From the NCBI GenBank assembly GCA_947258735.1, contig CAMYJJ010000197.1, positions 1 through 5,555 of the forward strand: DNA of 5,555 nt, read 5' to 3'. This DNA is from Thermodesulfovibrionia bacterium. Its GTDB lineage: Bacteria > Nitrospirota > Thermodesulfovibrionia > UBA6902. Of the stretch, positions 1 to 4,941 are shown one piece after another; position 1 is the first letter of the stretch, and the number at the start of each line of letters is the position of its first letter. The position numbers and the translations under genes were made by a program. The notes under the pieces were generated by a model. That model ran no database searches and was not told the DNA's origin. It saw only the letters and a program-made list of their open reading frames with translations.

Positions 1-1
1 A

Positions 2-109
2 GGACTGCGTGCTCCTGTGAGCATACATTTTTTATATGATCTTGTCGCTCTTGTTTATCTGATGTATTTTGTGAAGGCGGAGGAAGGTGAGGGTGGCTCA
101 TCCGGCTAA
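2..109 (+). CDS. C-terminal fragment of an unidentified membrane protein (5' truncated by window edge)
   Basis: A + strand frame is open from the first bases to a TAA at 107-109 and gives 35 residues. They form one hydrophobic stretch (about residues 8-24, rich in Leu, Val, Tyr and Phe) followed by a charged, glycine-rich tail ending in GEGGSSG. This looks like the last transmembrane helix and cytoplasmic tail of an integral membrane protein. The family cannot be recognised from so little sequence. The minus strand is also open here, but its translation is a Pro/Gln/His-rich peptide of low plausibility. No terminator hairpin is visible after the stop. The call rests on frame openness and hydrophobic character only. 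Confidence 0.35.
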   Translation, partial: GLRAPVSIHFLYDLVALVYLMYFVKAEEGEGGSSG

Positions 110-167
110 ACCCTGTTGTCATTCAGATGATGTTCGTCATTCCGGAGTCTGTAGCGAGTCGTTGCCT

Positions 168-201
168 TTTCTCGTCACCTGTTACTCATCACTCGTCACT
201 G
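168..201 (-). repeat. Heptamer tandem array, left copy (inverted relative to 824-857)
   Basis: Read on the minus strand, this segment is CA followed by four 7-bp units (GTGACGA, GTGATGA, GTAACAG, GTGACGA) and GAAA. The array at 824-857 has the same layout on the opposite strand; 30 of 34 positions match, and the first 21 (181-201 against 824-844) match perfectly. The two copies bracket the slp gene as an inverted repeat about 0.6 kb apart. This copy starts 5 bases beyond the slp stop codon, so it would be transcribed into the slp mRNA tail. The organisation resembles the short tandemly repeated repetitive (STRR) heptamers described in cyanobacteria; the unit sequence here differs. Confidence 0.8.
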
Positions 202-205
202 TCTC

Positions 206-766
206 CTAATAATACGGCCAGTAATAATACGGATATGACGGAAAATAGTTCCGGTAACGGAAGAATATGGGAGGATAGTATTCAGGATAAAAATAATACT
301 CCCTGTCGCTGGTTTCTTCCCAGAGATGTATTTCCCGGATCTCAAAAAGAGGAAAGCTGTATTCCATCTTGCCGATCATTCCCTTGCGTGTCCCGTTAAA
401 TGTACCTGCTATCGTTACCTCTCTTTTTTCCGTAAAGATAAGGGGGTCAAGAAATTCATCCCCCTTATACAGTGCAAGGAACCTCCAGTTTGACGGCGCG
501 CTGTCTTTCAGATAGCCCCTTGAATTTACCGGAACATACAGGGCCTCAATTAAGGAGCCCTCTTCGGTAACGGTTGTTTTAGCGATAATACCGCCAAGGA
601 TGTAGAGCTTGCCCATATATTGTGCTGGTTCCTGCCTCAGGCTGGAGGGATTAATATCAAATGAACCGCTTTTGATCATATCCTTCTGCAGGACAGGCGT
701 GCATGAAGTGAGTAACAACAGCGAAGCCAGGATGGTAAGATATGATTTTTTTATAAAAGATATCAT
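206..766 (-). CDS. slp: Slp-family outer membrane lipoprotein
   Basis: This 186-aa protein is close in length to E. coli Slp (about 188 aa). Residues 1-21 are a lipoprotein signal peptide: Lys6-Lys7, a hydrophobic core, then the lipobox Leu-Thr-Ser-Cys with the lipidated Cys at 22. Thr at the +2 position (no Asp) predicts sorting to the outer membrane. The body carries the family pattern: YMGKLYILGGII near 50-61, a GSLIEALYVP segment, then VTIAGTFNG and a YSFPLFEI strand ending in HLW. The last 33 residues are exceptionally aromatic (13 Tyr, 4 Phe, 1 Trp) with 6 Pro. Slp proteins are poorly understood envelope lipoproteins linked to stationary phase and stress. The start is supported by AGAGAGGAA (771-779) about 4 bases upstream. 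The gene follows the editing-domain gene on the same strand, but 133 bases of repeats and its own promoter separate them, so it is probably transcribed alone. Confidence 0.9.
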   Translation of the reverse strand: MISFIKKSYLTILASLLLLTSCTPVLQKDMIKSGSFDINPSSLRQEPAQYMGKLYILGGIIAKTTVTEEGSLIEALYVPVNSRGYLKDSAPSNWRFLALYKGDEFLDPLIFTEKREVTIAGTFNGTRKGMIGKMEYSFPLFEIREIHLWEETSDREYYFYPEYYPPIFFRYRNYFPSYPYYYWPYY

Positions 767-787
767 CTGTTTCCTCTCTATACATGT

Positions 788-816
788 AGTATATCAAAAT
801 ATACGGACTACTCCAA
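788..816 (-). promoter_or_regulatory. Putative sigma-70 promoter of slp
   Basis: On the minus strand, TTGGAG (811-816) and TATACT (788-793) are separated by exactly 17 bases. The -10 box matches five of six consensus positions and the -35 box three of six. Transcription would begin near 780, giving a short leader that contains the Shine-Dalgarno sequence of slp. The heptamer array at 824-857 lies immediately upstream of the -35 box. Confidence 0.5.
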
Positions 817-823
817 GGAAAAA

Positions 824-857
824 CAGTGACGAGTGATGAGTAACGAGTAATGAGAAA
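824..857 (+). repeat. Heptamer tandem array, right copy
   Basis: CA is followed by four 7-bp units, GTGACGA, GTGATGA, GTAACGA and GTAATGA (826-853, consensus GTRAYGA), and then GAAA. It is the reverse-complement partner of 168-201 and sits just upstream of the slp promoter. The units differ from one another only by purine or pyrimidine transitions, which suggests duplication followed by drift. Confidence 0.85.
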
Positions 858-864
858 CTAACAA

Positions 865-892
865 CCTATCACCCATAACCCATAACCCATGA
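865..892 (+). repeat. Second heptamer array, CCCATAA type
   Basis: Four consecutive 7-bp units are visible: CCTATCA, CCCATAA, CCCATAA, CCCATGA. The unit is unrelated to the GTRAYGA array 11 bases to the left but has the same period. It lies 7 bases beyond the stop codon of the minus-strand editing-domain gene, so it falls in that gene's 3' untranslated region. Confidence 0.75.
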
Positions 893-899
893 CCGTCTT

Positions 900-1310
900 T
901 TAAAATTCTTTGAAGACTTTGGCCAGTGATTCGCCGGCTACATGTATTTTCCATTCATTGAGGTAGCCGAAGGGTGTTTCAGTTATGGAGAAACCTGAGC
1001 CGGTCAGTCTGGTTTTTGCATCCTCGATAAGTGCGTTTGAGAAATCAGGGGGTGCCTTGGACATGGATAAATGATTGAACGAGTGGATAACAAGCCGTTT
1101 TGTTTTAAATTTACCTGAAAGCCATTTAATATTTTTTACCAGTTTGGTCAAAACGCTGCTTGTTTTTTCCTGATCTTCAGCCTCAACATGGTAAAAGACC
1201 ACAATGGCGTTTTCTGTTTTCTCTTCAATGTCCCTGTCCTGCACATCATCAAGCACCTTTTGAAAGGTTTTGAACCAGAACTCCGGGGCATAAAACATTA
1301 AGATTTTCAT
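900..1310 (-). CDS. Stand-alone archaeal-type threonyl-tRNA synthetase editing-domain protein
   Basis: All 136 residues align by eye with the N-terminal editing domain of archaeal threonyl-tRNA synthetases, a fold shared with D-aminoacyl-tRNA deacylases. Landmarks are the opening MKILMFYAPEF, a central VVFYHVEAED strand, then HSFNHLSMSKAPPD (76-89) and TPFGYLNEWKIHVAGESLA (112-130). In archaea the domain hydrolyses Ser wrongly attached to tRNA-Thr. Here it stands alone, with no synthetase or tRNA-binding domain. The His of the NHLS motif is kept (His80). The archaeal Tyr-Lys pair after PFGY is replaced by Leu117-Asn118, and the Glu of the LAE segment by Lys131, so the activity may be changed or lost. 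The start is chosen because it matches the archaeal N-terminus; the Shine-Dalgarno candidate (GGAAG, about 12 bases upstream) is weak. A trans-editing factor, a D-aminoacyl-tRNA deacylase-like enzyme or a non-catalytic RNA-binding protein are all possible. Confidence 0.8.
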   Translation of the reverse strand: MKILMFYAPEFWFKTFQKVLDDVQDRDIEEKTENAIVVFYHVEAEDQEKTSSVLTKLVKNIKWLSGKFKTKRLVIHSFNHLSMSKAPPDFSNALIEDAKTRLTGSGFSITETPFGYLNEWKIHVAGESLAKVFKEF

Positions 1311-1353
1311 TTTATTTTATCTTCCGGTTTAATATTCCATGTCTTGCCATATT

Positions 1354-1456
1354 CGTCATACCCGTGAACCTGCCTTCCGGTCGGCGGGAGCGGGTATCCA
1401 GATATGTAGAGTGCTGCGTGTTTCTGGATTCCCGACTAACAGACCTCGGGAATGAC
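1354..1456. repeat. Imperfect palindromic intergenic repeat (MITE-like double hairpin)
   Basis: The left half folds through ATACCCG (1358-1364) and CGGGTAT (1391-1397), with an inner CCTGCC/GGCGGG stem at 1369-1374 and 1383-1388. The right half folds through ATTCCCGA (1428-1435) and TCGGGAAT (1446-1453), a perfect 8-bp stem with a 10-base loop. The two halves are also inverted copies of each other: 1355-1364 matches 1447-1456 in 9 of 10 positions, and 1391-1402 matches 1423-1434 in 11 of 12. The flanking GTCATNCCCG and CGGGNATCCAG words are typical of extragenic palindromes found in many copies in bacterial genomes. There is no coding potential. It lies between divergent genes. Confidence 0.75.
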
Positions 1457-1555
1457 CGATGTTGATACCCGTGGTGAGAGTCCTCTTATTGAAATTGTAG
1501 CAGATTGTAAAAATTATGTTGCACATGCTTTTCATAATAACTTTTATGCATCTTC

Positions 1556-1564
1556 TGATATACT
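1556..1564 (+). promoter_or_regulatory. Extended -10 promoter for the first PilZ gene
   Basis: TGATATACT combines the extended -10 element TGN with TATACT (1559-1564, five of six consensus bases). No good -35 box stands at 17 bases, as expected for an extended -10 promoter. The start point would be near 1571, about 20 bases before the PilZ start codon, leaving just enough leader for the ribosome binding site. Confidence 0.4.
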
Positions 1565-1593
1565 ATTTAAAAGATTTAAACAGGGGAGGACTT

Positions 1594-1920
1594 ATGGAAA
1601 ATAGACGTTCTGAAAGAATAAATGATAACCTCGATGCAGAGATCATTGCCGGAGGAGTAAGTTATCCCGGGATCATCATGAATTTTTCTGAAGCAGGTCT
1701 CTATATGGTAACTGCCACTGCCAACAGCATTGTAGACATCTCTCCTTCCTCTACTGTTGAGTTGAAATGTACGCTTCCCGACGGAATAGCGCTGAACATG
1801 GATTGCGAGGTCAAGTGGTTCCAGACGAAAACGTCTCCCCACGGCGTGTCCTTCAGCATGGGAATGGAAATCAAATCTCCCCCTGAAGAATACGAAAATT
1901 TCATTCATAACATACAGTAA
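1594..1920 (+). CDS. PilZ-domain protein (probable c-di-GMP receptor)
   Basis: This is a 108-aa single-domain protein. The N-terminal RRSER gives the RxxxR signature (Arg4 to Arg8), and MNFSEAGLYM gives the [D/N]xSxxG signature (Asn, Ser and Gly about residues 30-34). These two motifs contact cyclic di-GMP in PilZ domains. The remaining strands, ELKCTLPDG and CEVKWFQ, fit the PilZ barrel. It is cytosolic, with no signal peptide or membrane segment. The start at 1594 is preferred over upstream in-frame ATGs because AGGGGAGGA (1582-1590) lies 3 bases upstream of it and the RxxxR motif then falls at the very N-terminus, as in other minimal PilZ proteins. It is followed 26 bases later by a second PilZ-type gene. 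As a stand-alone domain it probably acts as an adaptor coupling c-di-GMP to motility, surface attachment or polysaccharide output; the target cannot be read from the sequence. Confidence 0.88.
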   Translation: MENRRSERINDNLDAEIIAGGVSYPGIIMNFSEAGLYMVTATANSIVDISPSSTVELKCTLPDGIALNMDCEVKWFQTKTSPHGVSFSMGMEIKSPPEEYENFIHNIQ

Positions 1921-1946
1921 CCCAGTATTGATAGTCTGTCGAATGT

Positions 1947-2375
1947 ATGATTCAGGAAATTCAGATTTCCTTTTTAACCATGGACAAGTACTTTATCGAT
2001 AAGGGCAGCAGGGCAGAAAAGCATGTTTCCGGCAGCAAGGGCAGTAAGCAGGTGAATTTCCCTCTCTGTCTCGCGATTCAGTATGGTGATAATGCCCCTG
2101 TAGACTGTCCTGATTTTCTGTTAAACTCCAGTCAGGGAAAACTGTTTGTTGAGACCGAAACCCCTATCGAAGCAAATACAAAAGTAAAGCTCCATTTTTA
2201 TATTCCACCTGAAACAAAACTGCTTGCAGAGTTTAAAGGTAAAGTCATTGATCAGCGAAAGGTGAATAACGTCAAAGGCAACCTGATCAAAATATCTGAC
2301 TTTTTTCATACAAAACTCCACAAACTCGAAGGCTACCTCGAAGAAAAAAACCACTTGATAGATAAGAAGATATAA
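1947..2375 (+). CDS. Divergent PilZ-like protein
   Basis: The product is 142 aa. Residues 37-101 follow the PilZ-barrel pattern of the myxobacterial/deltaproteobacterial PilZ subfamily: VNFPLCLAIQYG, then GKLFVETETPIEANTKV, a LHFYIPPE strand and AEFKGKVID. The C-terminus (FHTKLHKLEGYLEE) is a predicted helix. Ligand motifs are eroded: Lys replaces Arg where RxxxR is expected (KGSKQVNF), and NSSQGK is one residue out of register with [D/N]xSxxG, so it may not bind c-di-GMP. The start is uncertain. Neither ATG 1947 nor the in-frame ATG 1980 has a Shine-Dalgarno sequence, and a terminator-like hairpin (1954-1975) lies between them, which would favour 1980. The last two bases of the TAA stop (2374-2375) belong to the left inverted repeat of the transposon, so the original C-terminus may have been slightly different. 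Confidence 0.7.
   Translation: MIQEIQISFLTMDKYFIDKGSRAEKHVSGSKGSKQVNFPLCLAIQYGDNAPVDCPDFLLNSSQGKLFVETETPIEANTKVKLHFYIPPETKLLAEFKGKVIDQRKVNNVKGNLIKISDFFHTKLHKLEGYLEEKNHLIDKKI
1954..1975 (+). terminator. Weak terminator-like hairpin between the two PilZ-type genes
   Basis: AGGAAAT (1954-1960) pairs with ATTTCCT (1965-1971) around a TCAG loop, and T runs on to 1975. The shape is that of an intrinsic terminator or attenuator, but the stem is only 7 bp and mostly A-T. It lies 33 bases after the first PilZ-type stop and just before ATG 1980. If the second gene starts at 1947, the hairpin is inside its coding sequence and is less likely to be functional. Confidence 0.3.
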
Positions 2376-2399
2376 GGGGTCAGGCCCCGACATTGGACA
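2374..2399 (+). repeat. Left inverted repeat of the RAYT element
   Basis: This is a 26-bp repeat beginning AAGGGGTCAG and ending GGACA. Differences from the right end are at positions 11, 20 and 21 of the repeat. GGGG (2376-2379) can pair with CCCC (2385-2388) around a 5-base loop. The first two A bases complete the TAA stop of the upstream PilZ-like gene. Confidence 0.8.
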
Positions 2400-2415
2400 A
2401 GTAAAATTGTTTTTG

Positions 2416-2437
2416 CGCAACATAACCGCAACATAGT
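2416..2437 (+). repeat. 11-bp tandem direct repeat upstream of the transposase promoter
   Basis: CGCAACATA occurs at 2416-2424 and again at 2427-2435, a period of 11 bases or about one helical turn. The pair ends just before the -35 box at 2439, a position suited to a regulator or transposase binding site. Function is inferred from position only. Confidence 0.5.
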
Positions 2438-2438
2438 A

Positions 2439-2468
2439 TTGACAGGTTGTAAAATCTTCAGGTAATAT
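2439..2468 (+). promoter_or_regulatory. Sigma-70 promoter of the transposase
   Basis: A perfect -35 box TTGACA (2439-2444) is followed after 18 bases by TAATAT (2463-2468), which matches four of six -10 positions. It lies inside the element, 35 bases before the transposase start, so the element carries its own promoter. Confidence 0.55.
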
Positions 2469-2502
2469 CTTTTTTTAATTCGTGAATCACACAGGGGACA
2501 AC

Positions 2503-3474
2503 ATGGCAAGACCATTACGTATCGAATATGAAGGAGCAGTGTATCATGTTACTGCGAGGGGCAATGAGCGCAAAGATATATTTTTTTCTAAAATTGACTA
2601 CGACAGATTCCTGCATTATCTAAAAGAAGCAAAAAAGAAATATAATATACAACTTCATTGCTTTGCTCTAATGAGCAATCATTATCACTTGATTATCGAA
2701 ACACCCGAGGGTAATCTCAGCAGGGTAATGCACTACATCAACGGTTCGTATACTACGTATATCAATGTTAAGAAACAACGAAGCGGGCATTTATTTCAGG
2801 GACGTTATAAATCAATCCTGGTAGATAGGGATACGTATTTATTGGAACTTAGCCGGTATATTCATTTGAATCCTGTCAGAGCAGGTATGGTAGAAAAGCC
2901 GGAGAATTATAAACACAGTAGCTACCCGGCATATATCAAAAAAAGAAACAGGGACTTATTGACAAAGGAACTCGTGCTGGGGCTAATAAAACGTCGGAAT
3001 AGTGATGCAAGGATGGCTTATCGTATTTTTGTCGAGAGTGCACTCGGGCAAGAAATTAATAATCCAATGGAAAATGCATACGGAGGAGTGATACTTGGTC
3101 GTGCTCGATTTATAAAAGATGTTTTAGGACGAGTTAAACATGAGTATCTAAGAAAAGAAACCGTAGCAAACAGAAAAAAATTAAGGGCATCTTCTGGAAT
3201 TGAGGAGGTGCTGGAGACCGTGTTAACTTATTACAATGTTAGCTTACATGATATTAAAACAAATAAATTAACAGAGCAAAAAAAGACAGCAATTTATTTA
3301 ATGAAAGAGAGAACTGGGGCGTCTAACAGGGAAATAGGGAACATCTTTGCTGGGATGAGTGCTTCGGCAGTTGGCAAATCATACCAGAGATTTAAACGTG
3401 AAATTACAAAGAACGGGAAGCTCAGGCGTAATATTTTGACAATTAATAAACATTTGTCCTCTGTCGGGGGCTGA
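2503..3474 (+). CDS. REP-associated tyrosine transposase (Y1/HUH) with DnaA-like C-terminal domain
   Basis: This 323-aa protein has two parts. Residues 1-145 form the Y1 transposase domain: the MARPLRIEYEGAVYHVTARGN opening, the HUH metal site in MSNHYHLIIETP (His60 and His62), the probable nucleophile Tyr83 in GSYTTYIN, and the family blocks SGHLFQGRYKS (94-104) and YIHLNPVRAG (119-128). It should nick and rejoin single-stranded DNA through a 5'-phosphotyrosine. Residues about 233-300 (ending MSASAVGKSYQRFKREI) resemble the DNA-binding domain IV of DnaA, common in longer RAYTs and a cause of misannotation as replication initiator. ATG 2503 is preferred over in-frame GTG 2482 because AGGGG (2492-2496) is 6 bases upstream and MARPLRIEY is the usual family start. 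The last residues and the stop lie in the right inverted repeat. Codons are more A/T-rich than in asnS, consistent with transfer. Confidence 0.92.
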   Translation: MARPLRIEYEGAVYHVTARGNERKDIFFSKIDYDRFLHYLKEAKKKYNIQLHCFALMSNHYHLIIETPEGNLSRVMHYINGSYTTYINVKKQRSGHLFQGRYKSILVDRDTYLLELSRYIHLNPVRAGMVEKPENYKHSSYPAYIKKRNRDLLTKELVLGLIKRRNSDARMAYRIFVESALGQEINNPMENAYGGVILGRARFIKDVLGRVKHEYLRKETVANRKKLRASSGIEEVLETVLTYYNVSLHDIKTNKLTEQKKTAIYLMKERTGASNREIGNIFAGMSASAVGKSYQRFKREITKNGKLRRNILTINKHLSSVGG

Positions 3475-3480
3475 CCCCTT
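3455..3480 (-). repeat. Right inverted repeat of the RAYT element
   Basis: This is the reverse complement of the left repeat with three mismatches. It overlaps the transposase stop codon (3472-3474), so the reading frame's end is fixed by the transposon end. GGGG (3467-3470) pairs with CCCC (3475-3478) around a CTGA loop and is followed by TTCCTTTT. This could also act as a weak transcription terminator for the transposase. Confidence 0.8.
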
Positions 3481-3488
3481 CCTTTTCA

Positions 3489-4880
3489 CTAGAACTTGAT
3501 CAGTTGAGGTGCCCGGGGGCAGGGGATGACGTCGCGGATGTTGGACATGCCGGTTATATACTGTACAAATCGTTCAAACCCGAGGCCGAACCCGGCATGC
3601 GGGGCTGAGCCGTATCTTCTGAGATCAAGATACCATTGCATGCTTTCAGACGGAATGTCTGCATCACTCATTCTTTTTTCAAGGACTTCAAGTCTTTCTT
3701 CTCTCTGGCTGCCGCCTATTATTTCTCCGATCCCGGGAGCAAGCACGTCCATGGCGGCAACGGTCTTTCCATCATCATTGAGCCGCATGTAAAAGGCCTT
3801 TATCTCTTTCGGATAGTCAGTTACGACAACCGGACCTTTAAAAACCTTATCAGTAAGGTACTTCTCATGTTCCGACTGCAGGTCATGCCCCCATTCGACA
3901 GGGAATTCAAATCTGGTTTTCTTTGCCTTTTTCAGCTCTTCTATGGCCTGTGTATATGAAATACGGGTAAAGGGCTTTTCCGAGAGGCCCTTCAACTCAT
4001 CTATTGAGGTGTTCTTATAAAACTTCTGAAAAAAGGCGATCTCCTTTTCACACTTTTCAAGGACCTGCTTGCACAGAAACTGAATAAACTCTTCTGCCAG
4101 TTGTATATCATCACTGAGGTCAGCAAAGGCCATTTCAGGCTCTATCATCCAGAACTCTGACAGGTGTCTTGATGTGTTTGAATTCTCGGCCCTGAACGTC
4201 GGTCCGAATGTATAGACATCACCAAGGGACATTGCGAGAAATTCTGCCTCAAGCTGACCGCTCACGGTAAGAAAGGCCCGCTTTCCAAAAAAATCCTGAT
4301 TGAAATCAATATCACCGTTTTCCTGTTTTGGCATTTTATTGAAATTCAGACTGGAAACAGTGAACAGGTCTCCGGCACCCTCGCAGTCGCTGGCCGTAAT
4401 GATCGGGGTATGCACCCATAAAAATCCCCTGCTTTGAAAAAACTCATGCACTGCGTCTGACAAGACATTACGGACCCTGAACAGGGCGCCGAAGGTATTT
4501 GTCCTTGGCCTGAGGTGCCCTATCTCGCGAAGGAATTCCAGGGAATGCCCTTTTTTCTGCAGAGGATACTTCTCTGCATCGGCATTTCCAAAAACATGGA
4601 TTTCGTTCACTTCAAGTTCGCAGCTCTGCCCTTTCCCGGGAGAGTCTTTAATGACACCATCAGCCCTGATTGCAGCGCCGGTATTGAATGAGTGCAGTTT
4701 CTTAAAGGCATCTGAACTCTCAGGAACAAGCAGCTGCAACGTATCCTGGGAGGAACCGTCATTCAATGCCACAAAGGCCACCCCCTTGGACTCGCGTTTA
4801 GATCTTACCCAGCCGCATACGGTTACGGTCTTTCCCATATGATTTTCAGTGAGTATGCTGATAATTCGTGTCCTGTTCAT
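3489..4880 (-). CDS. asnS: Asparaginyl-tRNA synthetase (AsnRS)
   Basis: This 463-aa class IIb aminoacyl-tRNA synthetase charges tRNA-Asn with Asn using ATP, in the cytosol. Its length is near E. coli AsnRS (466 aa). Residues 17-100 form the OB-fold anticodon-binding domain ([18 protein letters not shown]). The catalytic domain shows motif 1 ([15 protein letters not shown], 147-161), the SGQLEAE segment (207-213), motif 2 ([21 protein letters not shown], 229-249, with Arg230) and motif 3 ([15 protein letters not shown], 430-444, with Arg437). The C-terminus [16 protein letters not shown] is typical of AsnRS rather than AspRS. ATG 4880 is chosen over the in-frame ATG at 4892 because GGAGGAG (4884-4890) then sits 3 bases upstream as a strong Shine-Dalgarno sequence; the longer form would translate through it. 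The gene appears monocistronic and converges on the transposon, which ends 8 bases beyond its stop. Confidence 0.98.
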   Translation of the reverse strand: MNRTRIISILTENHMGKTVTVCGWVRSKRESKGVAFVALNDGSSQDTLQLLVPESSDAFKKLHSFNTGAAIRADGVIKDSPGKGQSCELEVNEIHVFGNADAEKYPLQKKGHSLEFLREIGHLRPRTNTFGALFRVRNVLSDAVHEFFQSRGFLWVHTPIITASDCEGAGDLFTVSSLNFNKMPKQENGDIDFNQDFFGKRAFLTVSGQLEAEFLAMSLGDVYTFGPTFRAENSNTSRHLSEFWMIEPEMAFADLSDDIQLAEEFIQFLCKQVLEKCEKEIAFFQKFYKNTSIDELKGLSEKPFTRISYTQAIEELKKAKKTRFEFPVEWGHDLQSEHEKYLTDKVFKGPVVVTDYPKEIKAFYMRLNDDGKTVAAMDVLAPGIGEIIGGSQREERLEVLEKRMSDADIPSESMQWYLDLRRYGSAPHAGFGLGFERFVQYITGMSNIRDVIPCPRAPQLIKF

Positions 4881-4882
4881 TA

Positions 4883-4890
4883 ACTCCTCC
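4883..4890 (-). promoter_or_regulatory. Shine-Dalgarno sequence that fixes the asnS start
   Basis: GGAGGAGT on the minus strand lies directly before the ATG at 4880. It overlaps the beginning of the longer in-frame reading (ATG at 4892), so the downstream ATG is the likely start. Confidence 0.8.
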
Positions 4891-4912
4891 ATATGAAAAT
4901 TTAATCATATCT

Positions 4913-4941
4913 ATAATACATTACGAAATGAATCACGTCTA
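4913..4941 (-). promoter_or_regulatory. Putative sigma-70 promoter of asnS
   Basis: On the minus strand, TAGACG (4936-4941, four of six consensus bases) and TATTAT (4913-4918, five of six) are 17 bases apart. Transcription would start near 4906, giving a leader of about 25 bases. There is no room for a T-box or leader-peptide attenuator between this promoter and the gene. Confidence 0.45.

Larger units (their letters stand above)
2374..3480 (+). mobile_element. Single-gene RAYT/Y1 transposon bounded by 26-bp inverted repeats
   Basis: A 1107-bp unit runs from the left repeat (2374-2399) to the right repeat (3455-3480), which match in 23 of 26 positions as inverted copies. It contains only a promoter and a Y1/HUH transposase gene. 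Both ends can fold into a small GGGG/CCCC hairpin, as expected for a transposase that recognises single-stranded hairpin ends. No target-site duplication is seen next to the ends, consistent with HUH chemistry. The element fills the space between the stop codons of a PilZ-like gene and the convergent asnS gene, leaving only 8 bases to asnS. Intact ends and an uninterrupted transposase suggest recent arrival or maintained function. Confidence 0.75.

Noticed and set aside
127..399. Open frame of 90 codons on the + strand overlapping the 3' end of slp
   Set aside because: It is antisense to the tyrosine-rich end of slp, has no ribosome binding site and an implausible Ser/Pro/Cys-rich composition.
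826..892. CRISPR-like array
   Set aside because: The repeats are 7 bp and contiguous with no spacers, so this is a tandem heptamer array.
1519..1540. Possible sigma-54 promoter (TTGCAC...CTTTTCA) upstream of the first PilZ-type gene
   Set aside because: The invariant GG and GC dinucleotides at -24 and -12 are not both present; the extended -10 box nearer the gene is a better candidate.
1576..1908. Minus-strand frame of 110 codons opposite the first PilZ-type gene
   Set aside because: The + strand has clear PilZ motifs, a strong Shine-Dalgarno sequence and a promoter; the minus frame is a shadow with an atypical composition.
2121..2423. Minus-strand frame of 100 codons opposite the second PilZ-type gene
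   Set aside because: It crosses the transposon boundary and gives a Phe/Cys-rich product with no family pattern.
3526..3959. Two + strand frames opposite the 3' half of asnS
   Set aside because: asnS motifs are unambiguous on the minus strand; these are antisense shadows.
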